Shown: piece after piece, positions 52,291-60,666 of the stretch | Layout: each line of letters opens with the position of its first letter | Numbering within the stretch: the stretch's first letter is position 1 | NCBI GenBank assembly: GCA_963813195.1 | Contig: CAWEYC010000012.1 | Span: 580,577-644,576, forward strand | DNA: 64,000 nt | Reading direction: 5' to 3' | Source of the DNA: Roseiarcus sp963813195 | GTDB lineage: Bacteria; Pseudomonadota; Alphaproteobacteria; Rhizobiales; Beijerinckiaceae | The notes under the pieces: generated by a model | What the model was told of the DNA's origin: nothing | Database searches by the model: none | The model's input: the letters and a program-made list of their open reading frames with translations, nothing else | Position numbers and translations under genes: made by a program

Positions 52291-52825
52291 GGCTTTCGCA
52301 TTGGGGGGCGATCGCGGCCGCGGCTCCGGCCCGGTCCTCGCGATCTCAACCGCCATGCCAAGCATCCGGCGATCCTCGACCGCATCGAACTGGCTCTACG
52401 TCATACCTCTCGCCGTGCCGGCCCCTTAACGACGCTCGAACTTTCGGCTTAGCGTCAGGCACTGACCAAAGAGCCGAGTAGACGCAGGGCGAATCCGGTC
52501 TCAAATTTTAACCGTGCGTGCGGCTCCCTATTCACGCACCAGAGTGCCCCCTCTGCCTGAGTCCCCCGGCCCGCACCCGGGGGGCTCTCGAGCCGTTCGC
52601 GGCGCCGCCTGTCCAAAGGACGTAGAGGCTCGGGTCGGCCAAAGGGACGAATCGACACGTCGCAAGCGCGGAGCAAAGATTACCTGTGCGCGCGGTTCCG
52701 CCCCGGCCTTGCGCGAGAGTAACCAGTGCGTACCGAGCCCTCCGGCGCGGCGTCGGGGGGCTCGTGTTGCGATCGGTCGCCATTGGGGGGCGGCCCGTCC
52801 GCTACGGACGTTGTGGAGAACTGGA
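52291..52825. other. Non-coding stretch
   Basis: About 530 bases, GC-rich with runs of C and G (for example CCCCCGGCCCGCACCCGGGGGG near 52562). No convincing gene or known RNA seen. The last bases carry the Shine-Dalgarno of the next small gene. Confidence 0.45.
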
Positions 52826-53095
52826 ATGTTTCCCTTCCGCCGAGCGGGTGCGACGGTGAAAATGCCATGGTCAGGGCCCTCCCGAGCGGAGGTCAGGGCG
52901 ATCGCCATTGATCTCATCAACCGCCATGGCGCGGACGCGAGCGAGGAGGCGGCTCATTTGGCCCAAGTGGCGCTGCAACTCGGTTCCCAGGAAAACGCCC
53001 GGCTGTATTCGCGGGCGGCGCATCACATCCAGGCTTTTCTTCATGCCGCCAGTCGCGAGCGGGCGGCAGCAGAGAGGAATAAGCTTCGACAGTGA
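52826..53095 (+). CDS. Small conserved-type hypothetical protein
   Basis: Not recognised. 89 residues with a basic N-terminus (MFPFRRAGATVKMPW) followed by a helical, soluble body (RAEVRAIAIDLINRHGADASEEAAHLAQVALQLGS, ENARLYSRAAHHIQ). No signal or TM segment. GGAG eight bases before the ATG supports the start; a much longer frame upstream is Arg/Pro-rich and rejected. The helical body looks conserved, and I recall similar small proteins in Hyphomicrobiales without function. It is convergent with the GH38 gene, 29 bases away. Confidence 0.6.
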   Translation: MFPFRRAGATVKMPWSGPSRAEVRAIAIDLINRHGADASEEAAHLAQVALQLGSQENARLYSRAAHHIQAFLHAASRERAAAERNKLRQ

Positions 53096-53124
53096 GTTGA
53101 AGCGCGACGGGCGTCGATCGCCGC

Positions 53125-56100
53125 TTATCGCCGCGCCAATTTCCAGCTTCGGACTTCGAACGGCGCGAGCTCTTGCGCTCCCTGTCGCTGCGCGGGCTCC
53201 TCGAGGAGATTTATCGGCCCGTCGTCGCGCCATCCCGGCGGCAGCGCGAAATCGAAGGCGCCGCGGCCGCCTGCGGGTTCGTAGACGCGCAATATCAGGC
53301 CGGCGCCGTCCTCCGCGGGCTTGAGCGTGGACAGGGCGGCGTTGATGCCGCCGGTCGTGATCGGCGCGAACGCGCTAGGCGCGAGATCGCGCGCCGAAGC
53401 GACCACCAGCGGTTGGTTGAGGTCTTCCGCCTCTTCGCGCACGCCCGCCTCGTGCCAGGCGCCTGCGTGTGGCATCAGCGCATAGGTGAACCTATGCGCC
53501 CCCTCGTCGGCGAGCGGGTCGGGATAGACGGGAGAGCGCACCAGGCTCAAACCGAGGACATTGCCGCGCGCGCTATGGCCGTATTTGGCGTCGTTGAGCA
53601 GCGCCAGGCCGAAGCCGGGTTCGGAGAGATCGGCGAAACGATGGCCCGGAACTTCGAACTTCGCCGCGTCCCAGGACGTATTGGCGTGGGTCGGGCGTTC
53701 GACGACGCCGAAGGCGCATTCGAACGTCGCGCTCGTCGCGCGCACCGCCGCTGGCGTAAGGGCGCGCAGGAACGTGCGCCGGTCGCGCCAGTCGATCTCC
53801 GTCACGATATCGAGCCGGCGGCTGTTGGCGCCGAGAACGAGGGTCTGCGTTATGACCGAGGCGCGGTAGCGCCGTCGGACGCGAAGGCTCGCGCGATGCG
53901 GCCCGCGCTCCACGATCTCCAGGTTCTCGAGGGCGCGCAGTTCTTCGCCGCTCTCGGCATAGTCCTCCTCGATGTCCCAAGCGTCCCAGTCGCGCGGCTT
54001 GTCCTGGGGAAAGATCCAGAGCTGATTGCCGCGGCCGGCGAGGGCTTCGCGGCCGGTCGGTTTGTGGAGAAGGCTTTCGAGGGCGCCGTCCGCTCCGATC
54101 GTCGCGCGCAGGAACGCGTTTTCGAGATGGGTCGCGCTGACCTCCAACCCAGCGACGGGACGCAACGCCGCGCGATCGAACACCGCGACGCCGAGCGGCC
54201 CGACGGTTTCGGCGGTGGAGACGGCCTCGCCGCATTCGAGCGTTGCGCGAAGGGGACGGGGCGACAGCGACGGGTTGACCACCACCAAGGCGTCGGCGAG
54301 GCCGCCGGCCGGCATTCCGGCGACGATTGCCTTCATCGCGGATCGCAGGACCGCCGCCCCCTTCGCGATCACGCCGTCGAGTTCGGCCTCGGCGTCCTCG
54401 TAAACTTCGCGAATGCTCGATCCCGGCAGGATGTCGTGAAACTGGTTTTTGAGCAACGTCCGCCACAGCGGCTCCAAATTCTGCGGCGCCGGCGCTCCGC
54501 GGAGATGGGCGAGCGAAGCGACGGTTTCCGCGGTGATCAGCGCGCGCTCGGCTAAGCGGTGCTTGCGCTTGACGCACGCTTGCGTCGTCAAGGTCGCGCG
54601 ATGCAGCTCGAGATAGATCTCCCCGGACCAGGTCGGGAGTTTCGTTTCCGCCGCGGTGGCGTGCGCAGCCTCGAAGAAGCCGTGGACGGTGGACCAGCGC
54701 GCTTTCGGCAAAGCGGGAAAGTCGCGCAATTCGACTTCGCGTTCGACCATTTCCGGCGTCACGCCGCCGCCGCCGTCGCCATAGCCGACCGCCAGCAGGG
54801 TCTGCGGATGTGCGGTCTTGCCGCGAAAATTGCGCCAGGTGGGCGCGACGCATCCCGGCTGGACGTCGCCATTGTAGCCGCCGATCGGATTGTCGAACGT
54901 GTGCGCGAGCACGCGGCTGCCATCGAGGCCCTCCCACCAGAAGAGGTCGTGGGGAAAGCGGTTGGTCTCCGACCAATTGACTTTGATGGTGAAGAAACTG
55001 TCGATTCCGCCTTGCCGGAGCAATTGCGGCAGGGCCGGCGAAAAGCCGAAGCAATCGGGCAGCCAGCAGACCTTGTGCCGAACGCCGAAGGCGCGCTCGA
55101 AATAGCGTTGGCCATAGAGGATCTGGCGCGCCAGGCTTTCACCGGTCGGCATGTTGGTGTCGGGCTCGACCCACATCCCGCCCAACGTTTCCCACTGGCC
55201 AGTTTTGATCTTCGCGCGAATCTGAGCGAACAGCGCGGGATCGTCGTCTTCGAGTTGCGCGTAGTAATGCGCGGTCGACTGATTGAAGCGGAAATCCGGC
55301 GCTCGCTGCAGGATCGACAGCGCCGTGTGGAAAGTGCGGCGGACTTTGCGGCGGGTCTCGCCATAAGGCCACAGCCAGGCAAGATCAATATGGGCGTGGC
55401 CGGTCATCGCGATGTCGCCTTGCGGCGGGAAGCGCCGTTGCAACGACTGCAGCCGCGTCGTCAACGTGTCGTAGGCAGCTTCGACGGTGGCGCGTTCGCC
55501 GGGAGTGAGCGGGGCGGGATTGTCGATAAGGTCCGGCAGGCGCCAGATCGTCTGCTGGGCGCGCGACGGAGCGACGCGGGCGATGTAGTCCGCCGTCGTC
55601 GAGGGCCATTGCAGCGATCGCAGCGCCTCTTCGGCCGCGTCCAGCAGATGGGCGCTCGCCTCATGGGCATTCAACGCTTCGATGGTTTCGGCGATCAGCT
55701 TCAACCGTCGTTCGAGCCGGCAGACCGGAGGATCGAGCCAAAGCAGCGCCGCGCGGACAAGGTGCGGCTTGGGCACGGGGTGGCCGAATGGCAGTCGTGG
55801 CGCGCTTTCCGTCTCGATCCTGAAACGGCGCCGCTCGAGCGGAAATTCCTCGTGGTTGGGATCGAGGCCCCAACTGACCGCCTCGCCCCCCTCGTAAGTC
55901 ATAGTGAGAAGACTTTCGCCGCCGACGTTCAGCGTCAGGCGCGACTCCGGCAGGGGCCAGTGCGAGGGAACCTCCGCGCTCGCCGCGAGATGGGCGACAC
56001 TCTCGCGCCGGGGCCAGGGGGCTCCCACGGCGATCGGTTCACCGTCAAACGTCCAGCCGTCGACCTCGATCGTTTGGCGGATTCGCCAATGCCAGAGTTC

Positions 56101-56151
56101 GGCGATCCGCACCCTGAGGCGGACGAGGCGTTGCTCAGGGGTCAGCAGCAT
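53125..56151 (-). CDS. Alpha-mannosidase, glycoside hydrolase family 38
   Basis: A 1008-residue exo-alpha-mannosidase. After an N-terminal beta domain, the catalytic domain carries the zinc motif GHAHIDLAWLWPYGE, LGGMWVEPDTNMPTGESLARQ, the nucleophile Asp in WLPDCFGFSPALPQLL and VLAHTFDNPIGGYNGD. The central helical bundle and C-terminal beta-sandwich of GH38 follow (SLLHKPTGREALAG, DIVTEIDWRDRRTFLRA). No signal peptide, so cytosolic. The ATG at 56151 follows AAAGGG. It probably trims an internal mannoside; neighbours include other glycan enzymes but no mannosyltransferase of known type. Confidence 0.92.
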   Translation of the reverse strand: MLLTPEQRLVRLRVRIAELWHWRIRQTIEVDGWTFDGEPIAVGAPWPRRESVAHLAASAEVPSHWPLPESRLTLNVGGESLLTMTYEGGEAVSWGLDPNHEEFPLERRRFRIETESAPRLPFGHPVPKPHLVRAALLWLDPPVCRLERRLKLIAETIEALNAHEASAHLLDAAEEALRSLQWPSTTADYIARVAPSRAQQTIWRLPDLIDNPAPLTPGERATVEAAYDTLTTRLQSLQRRFPPQGDIAMTGHAHIDLAWLWPYGETRRKVRRTFHTALSILQRAPDFRFNQSTAHYYAQLEDDDPALFAQIRAKIKTGQWETLGGMWVEPDTNMPTGESLARQILYGQRYFERAFGVRHKVCWLPDCFGFSPALPQLLRQGGIDSFFTIKVNWSETNRFPHDLFWWEGLDGSRVLAHTFDNPIGGYNGDVQPGCVAPTWRNFRGKTAHPQTLLAVGYGDGGGGVTPEMVEREVELRDFPALPKARWSTVHGFFEAAHATAAETKLPTWSGEIYLELHRATLTTQACVKRKHRLAERALITAETVASLAHLRGAPAPQNLEPLWRTLLKNQFHDILPGSSIREVYEDAEAELDGVIAKGAAVLRSAMKAIVAGMPAGGLADALVVVNPSLSPRPLRATLECGEAVSTAETVGPLGVAVFDRAALRPVAGLEVSATHLENAFLRATIGADGALESLLHKPTGREALAGRGNQLWIFPQDKPRDWDAWDIEEDYAESGEELRALENLEIVERGPHRASLRVRRRYRASVITQTLVLGANSRRLDIVTEIDWRDRRTFLRALTPAAVRATSATFECAFGVVERPTHANTSWDAAKFEVPGHRFADLSEPGFGLALLNDAKYGHSARGNVLGLSLVRSPVYPDPLADEGAHRFTYALMPHAGAWHEAGVREEAEDLNQPLVVASARDLAPSAFAPITTGGINAALSTLKPAEDGAGLILRVYEPAGGRGAFDFALPPGWRDDGPINLLEEPAQRQGAQELAPFEVRSWKLARR

Positions 56152-56386
56152 AACGATCGGCCCTTTGGCGAGGTGCGCCGGCCCTCGGCGATTCGGGCCT
56201 AACAACAAAAATAGCATGCGGCTCGGCGTCGGGCCACGCGCGATCGGCGCGCGGCCGCCTGATTTCAATTCATGCAATCGGCGAAATCGCAAGCAATTCT
56301 CCGGCCGGCGAAAGCGAACGCGCCCATTTCAAATTGCGGAAGAATTGCTATGTGGACGGGGTTGGTTGAAATCGGGAGTTCCCGCC

Positions 56387-56743
56387 ATGAACATTCGTGA
56401 CGCGCTGGCGGCTGGCGCCGCCATGGTGTTGCTGTCGACCGCGCTGGCTTATGCAGGCCCCTGCTCGAAGGATATTTCCGATGTGCAGCTCCAATTCGAT
56501 TCCAAGTTGAATTCGGTCGCCGCGTCGGGGCCGCCAGCGGCGGAATCGACGGAAGCCACGATGCACCGCCAGCCGACGCCTGGGTCGATCGCCCATGCGG
56601 AGGAGAGTCTGGGCGAAATTTCGCCGGAGAATACGCGAGTCTTTACAGAGGCCATGACCCGGGCGCGCGATGCCGACGCGGCCGGCAAGGTCGCCGAATG
56701 CCAGCGCGCTCTCGACGACGCCAGACACGTGCTGGCCAATTAA
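56387..56743 (+). CDS. Small exported protein of unknown function
   Basis: 118 residues: signal peptide (MNIRDALAAGAAMVLLSTALAYA) and a mature helical part beginning GPCSKDISDVQLQFDSKL and ending AGKVAECQRALDDARHVLAN. Two Cys could form one disulfide. GGGAG stands nine bases upstream of the ATG. Similar small periplasmic proteins occur in Hyphomicrobiales, but I cannot name a family. It sits between the divergent GH38 gene and the convergent debranching-enzyme gene. Confidence 0.7.
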   Translation: MNIRDALAAGAAMVLLSTALAYAGPCSKDISDVQLQFDSKLNSVAASGPPAAESTEATMHRQPTPGSIAHAEESLGEISPENTRVFTEAMTRARDADAAGKVAECQRALDDARHVLAN

Positions 56744-56788
56744 GGGCTCGCGCGCGGCCTGCCCCCGCAGTCCCGCGATCTCGATCGC

Positions 56789-59008
56789 CTAGGCGCGGGT
56801 GACGACGCTCAAACCGTCATCCTCGGAGAGGACATTGACGACGACGCGCGCCCCTGCCCGGCTCAGGGAGACGTCGACCGAGCGGCCGCCGACCGAAAGG
56901 CGTCGCAAGACGACGTCCGAGAGGAATTCCGGCAGGATGGGCTGGTCGAACGTGATTTGACGGCCAGCCGGATCAAACTCGAGACCGAGGCACGAGTTGA
57001 GCAGCGAGAGCGGGGTGGCCGCCGCCCACGCCTGCGGCGCGCAGGCGACGGGATAGAACGTCGGGCCCCGTCCACGCCGCCGCGTGAACCCGCAAAACAG
57101 CTCGGGCAGGCGATGCAGATCGAAATAGGTCGAGGCGGCGAATAGACCGCCAAAGATCCGCAATGTCTCGTGACGAAAGCCGTAGCGCGCGAATCCCGCC
57201 GCGATCATGGCGTTGTCGTGCGGCCAAACGGAACCGTTGTGGTAGCTCGTCGGATTGTATCTCTCCTCCGTCGAAGCGATGGTCCGGACGCCCCATCCGG
57301 AGAACGACGCGCGCGACATCAGGCTTTTGACCACCGACGCAGCTCGCTCGGGATAGGCCATCCCCGCAAAGAGCGAATGCCCAGCGTTGGAAGAGTAGAC
57401 GCGGCACGGCTTCTTGTCGCCGTCGAGGGCCAGCGCATAGGTCCCCAGCGCCTCGTCGAAGAATTGTTCGTCGAAACGCTGTCGCAGGGCGCCGGCGATC
57501 TTCCTCTGCGCGGCGGCGCGGTTCACATCGCCGAGCCGCTCCCAGATATCCGCCATCGCGCATCGGGCGCCGTAGACATACGCCTGCACCTCGGCGAGCG
57601 CGATCGGCCCGCGAGCGAATGCGCCATCACTATGGAAAATCGAATCGTGGCTGTCCTTCCAGCCTTGATTGATCAACCCATCATCGGACCGGCGTCCATA
57701 TTCGACGAATCCGTCGCCGTCGCGGTCGCCAAACTGGTCGATCCAAGCCTCGGCGGCCGCGAGATTCGGCTGGATGCTTTGGATGAGATCGATGTCGCCC
57801 GTCCGTTTCAGATAGGCGCCGGCGAGGAAAAGAAAGAGCGGCGTCGCGTCGATGCTGCCGTAGTAGCGGCCAAAAGGCACCTCGCCGAGCGCCGCCATTT
57901 CGCCACCGCGCGCCTCGTGCAGTATCTTTCCCGGCTCGGCGTCGGCGACTGGGTTTTCCTCATTCGCCTGGGTGGCGGCCAGATGCCGGAGCACACCCCG
58001 TGCGATGCTCGGGTCGAACCAGAGCATCTGCCACGCGGTGATCAGCGCGTCGCGGCCGAAAACCGTGCTGAACCACGGGATTCCCGCGTAGGGGTAGGGG
58101 CCCGACGGTAGGCTGGTGGTCAGCATGTGGAGATCCGACACGCTCCGGCTCACCATCTCGTTGAAGACGTCGTTGGAGGTCCTGACGGCGGCTGAGCGTT
58201 TGGACCTCGCCTGCAAGCATCGCTTGCCGTCGCGCAGCGCTACGAAGAAGCCGTCGGGGAGCGGGCGCTTGACGCAGTCCGATCCGCAGCCGACCTCGAT
58301 GAAGACGACCTGTGTCTCCTTGGGCGCCAGATCGAGCTCGAAAATCGCATGCGTGCTCGTGAGCCTCGTCGGCGGCGGGGCGAATATCAGCGTCGTCTCG
58401 CGGACCTGCCCGTCGAGGCCGGTATAGCCGAGCGTGACCCTGCCGGCTGCGATTTTCGGTCGATGGTCCTCGCCCCGCCGCACTCGTTTCGTGCCGCGAA
58501 CCTCGAATAGATCTGCGAAGTCGGCGCCCATCGCGATTTCAAAACGGACGTGATGTCGCTTGTCGTCGAAGTTGGTCACCGCGAGCCGCTCGTAGAGGCT
58601 CGCCTGCCAGAGTAAACGGGTTCGGCGGATGTGAAGAAGCCCTTGCGCCAGCGCCAGCCTGCCGCTCCGATCATAAAGATCGGGATTCGTGAGATCGCAA
58701 GTCAACGTGGAATTGTCGTCGCTCACGGTCGAACTGAGCAGTTTCGGTTCGGCGTCTTCAACGGCGAGGTGGAAGTGCGACAAGAACCTTGTGTCGCGAT
58801 GATAGACGCCCTCGGGGCTGCCGGGCCCGGACAGCGCATCCCCGCTATGATTGAAGACAGCAAAGGTGTCGTCGTGCTTGAGCGTGCGCGACTGCCCGTC
58901 CTGCAACGATGTCGTAGCGGGACCGTGCAGCTTCGCTTGCCTCGTCGAAATCGCCTCATGCGATTCTGGCGTCGGCGCGAATATCGTTTCGTCTGTCACG
59001 TGTGTCAC
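56789..59008 (-). CDS. Amylo-alpha-1,6-glucosidase/glycogen-debranching-type protein
   Basis: A 739-residue protein with an N-terminal GDE_N-like domain (TFAVFNHSGDALSGPGSPEGVYHRDTRFLS) and an (alpha/alpha)6 barrel of the GDE_C/GH133-like type (GIPWFSTVFGRDALITAWQ, NQGWKDSHDSIFHSDGAFA, YNPTSYHNGSVWPHDNAMIA). The acidic residues of FGRDALI and WKDSHD are the usual catalytic region. The substrate could be glycogen or another alpha-glucan or mannoside. No signal peptide. The start is one of two GTGs (59008 or 58999); the second is better placed behind GAGGA. It is transcribed towards the GH38 gene and divergent from the GT4 gene. Confidence 0.88.
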   Translation of the reverse strand: MTHVTDETIFAPTPESHEAISTRQAKLHGPATTSLQDGQSRTLKHDDTFAVFNHSGDALSGPGSPEGVYHRDTRFLSHFHLAVEDAEPKLLSSTVSDDNSTLTCDLTNPDLYDRSGRLALAQGLLHIRRTRLLWQASLYERLAVTNFDDKRHHVRFEIAMGADFADLFEVRGTKRVRRGEDHRPKIAAGRVTLGYTGLDGQVRETTLIFAPPPTRLTSTHAIFELDLAPKETQVVFIEVGCGSDCVKRPLPDGFFVALRDGKRCLQARSKRSAAVRTSNDVFNEMVSRSVSDLHMLTTSLPSGPYPYAGIPWFSTVFGRDALITAWQMLWFDPSIARGVLRHLAATQANEENPVADAEPGKILHEARGGEMAALGEVPFGRYYGSIDATPLFLFLAGAYLKRTGDIDLIQSIQPNLAAAEAWIDQFGDRDGDGFVEYGRRSDDGLINQGWKDSHDSIFHSDGAFARGPIALAEVQAYVYGARCAMADIWERLGDVNRAAAQRKIAGALRQRFDEQFFDEALGTYALALDGDKKPCRVYSSNAGHSLFAGMAYPERAASVVKSLMSRASFSGWGVRTIASTEERYNPTSYHNGSVWPHDNAMIAAGFARYGFRHETLRIFGGLFAASTYFDLHRLPELFCGFTRRRGRGPTFYPVACAPQAWAAATPLSLLNSCLGLEFDPAGRQITFDQPILPEFLSDVVLRRLSVGGRSVDVSLSRAGARVVVNVLSEDDGLSVVTRA

Positions 59009-59458
59009 GTCCTCGACCTTTCGCGTTGGGCAAGGATATGGAACGGGATTAGTGCGGCCTCAAAGTGACGAAACTTTGGGGTGGTCGTGTCGGGCGCATG
59101 CTCTCGCACGCCGGGCGTCTGTCGCACGCCCGGGCGCCGTTCTCGGCCAATCTCGCGGCGAACAAGGCGGCGGCGCCGCCGGGGATGCCGCTTATGAGGA
59201 TGCGCTCGTGGAGCGCGACACGCCATATTCCTTTCAGCGTGAAATATTCCTACAGCGCGAAATATTTTGTGACAAGGACGGATCGCCATTTCGTTGAACG
59301 CGTTCTGATTTGCAGATGCGAGCCGATGGCGGCTTTCGACGGCGTCTGACGCTTCGCCGCAACAACGCCAAAAATCCCATCGCATTATAGTTTCGATCGG
59401 GCGTGCTTCACTCGCTTGGAGACGCTCCAAGGCTCAACTTTGAGTGAGAGGTCGCCCC
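59009..59458. other. Intergenic region between two divergent glycan genes
   Basis: 450 bases that should hold the promoters of the debranching enzyme (minus) and the GT4 gene (plus). It contains a 14-base direct repeat (59235-59266). A 94-codon open frame at 59065-59349 has no Shine-Dalgarno and unusual composition and is not called. Confidence 0.5.
59235..59266 (+). repeat. 14-base direct repeat, 18-base period
   Basis: CAGCGTGAAATATT (59235-59248) and CAGCGCGAAATATT (59253-59266) differ at one base and are spaced by 18. A possible activator-binding site for either divergent gene. Confidence 0.6.
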
Positions 59459-60514
59459 ATGCGAATTGCGCAGATTGCTCCCCTGACCGAAGCGGTTCCG
59501 CCAGCGCTGTACGGTGGAACCGAGCGAGTTATCTCCTGGCTGACCGAAGAGCTGGTCGCGCTCGGGCAGGACGTCACGCTGTTCGCGAGCGGAGACTCCG
59601 TCACCTCGGCCAAGCTGCAACCGATGTGGCCGCGCGCCCTGCGACTCGACGGCACCGTGCGCGATCCCTATGCGCTCCACATGATGATGATCGAACAGGT
59701 CTACAGGCGTTCGCACGAATTCGATCTCCTTCATTTCCACATGGACTACTTTCCCTTTTCGCTCATGTCGCGACAGGCGACGCCTTTCCTCTCGACGCTT
59801 CACGGACGGCTCGATCTCCCCGAGCACCAGCCGGTCTTCACAACTTTTTCATCGATACCTGTCGTTTCGATCTCGAATTCGCAACGCCGGCCGATCCCCC
59901 AGGCGAACTGGATCGCGACGGTGAATCACGGACTGCCTGCGGATGCGTTGCAGCCGCAAGCGACTGAGCCGTCATATCTCGCGTTCCTAGGGCGCATATC
60001 GCCCGAAAAACGTTTGGACACTGCGATCTCCATTGCGCAGCGCTGCGGCATACCGCTGAAGATCGCCGCCAAGATCGACCGCGCCGACGTGGACTATTTC
60101 GACGAGACGATCCGTCCGCGGCTCCTCGCGGCTGGCGTGGAATACATCGGGGAGATCGGCGATCGAGACAAGTCCGAGTTCCTGAGCGGCGCGATCGCGC
60201 TGCTCGTGCCGATCGATTGGCCGGAACCGTTTGGGCTCGTCATGATCGAAGCCATGGCGTGCGGCGCTCCCGTGATCGCCTTCAACCGGGGTTCTGTTCC
60301 CGAAATCGTCGAGGACGGCGTCACCGGCTTCGTCGTCGAAGATGAAACGAGCGCCGCGGCCGCGGTCCGAAAGGTCCCGTCGTTGTCGCGAAGCCTGATC
60401 CGCCGGCGGTTCGAAGAGCGATTTACGGCTCGCCGCATGGCCGAAGACTACCTCCGTCTTTATCGCAAAATGGCCGACAGCGAACGCACACGGCCACGCC
60501 TCAAGTCCGTCTAG
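59459..60514 (+). CDS. Glycosyltransferase family 4 protein
   Basis: A 351-residue GT-B retaining glycosyltransferase. The acceptor domain starts MRIAQIAPLTEAVPPALYGGTERVISWL, and the donor domain has SYLAFLGRISPEKRLDTAISIA and the E-x7-E motif in EPFGLVMIEAMACGAPVIAF. Cytosolic or peripheral. GAGG stands eight bases upstream of the ATG. Relatives act in trehalose-, mannosylglycerate- or polysaccharide-type synthesis; the donor is unknown. Divergent from the debranching-enzyme gene, so the two may be co-regulated. Confidence 0.9.
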   Translation: MRIAQIAPLTEAVPPALYGGTERVISWLTEELVALGQDVTLFASGDSVTSAKLQPMWPRALRLDGTVRDPYALHMMMIEQVYRRSHEFDLLHFHMDYFPFSLMSRQATPFLSTLHGRLDLPEHQPVFTTFSSIPVVSISNSQRRPIPQANWIATVNHGLPADALQPQATEPSYLAFLGRISPEKRLDTAISIAQRCGIPLKIAAKIDRADVDYFDETIRPRLLAAGVEYIGEIGDRDKSEFLSGAIALLVPIDWPEPFGLVMIEAMACGAPVIAFNRGSVPEIVEDGVTGFVVEDETSAAAAVRKVPSLSRSLIRRRFEERFTARRMAEDYLRLYRKMADSERTRPRLKSV

Positions 60515-60666
60515 GCGCGCGTTGCTTTCAGGTCGAATCAAGCCTCAGCCGTCTTGGCGAGGGACTGCGGCGGCGGCTTAGTCTGGATCGCCACGCTTCG
60601 CTCGCGAAGGCGGCGGGGCCGGTTCAACCTAAATGCAAAGCGCTTTAGGCGCAGGCGCTCCGTGGT

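Noticed and set aside
52505..52800. Tandem duplication with similar C/G-rich blocks around 52.5 and 52.75 kb
   Set aside because: Only short runs are shared; I could not align the blocks over a useful length by eye.
53573..55054. A 493-codon minus-strand frame inside the GH38 gene
   Set aside because: Shadow of the GH38 reading frame; no motif and extreme Arg content.
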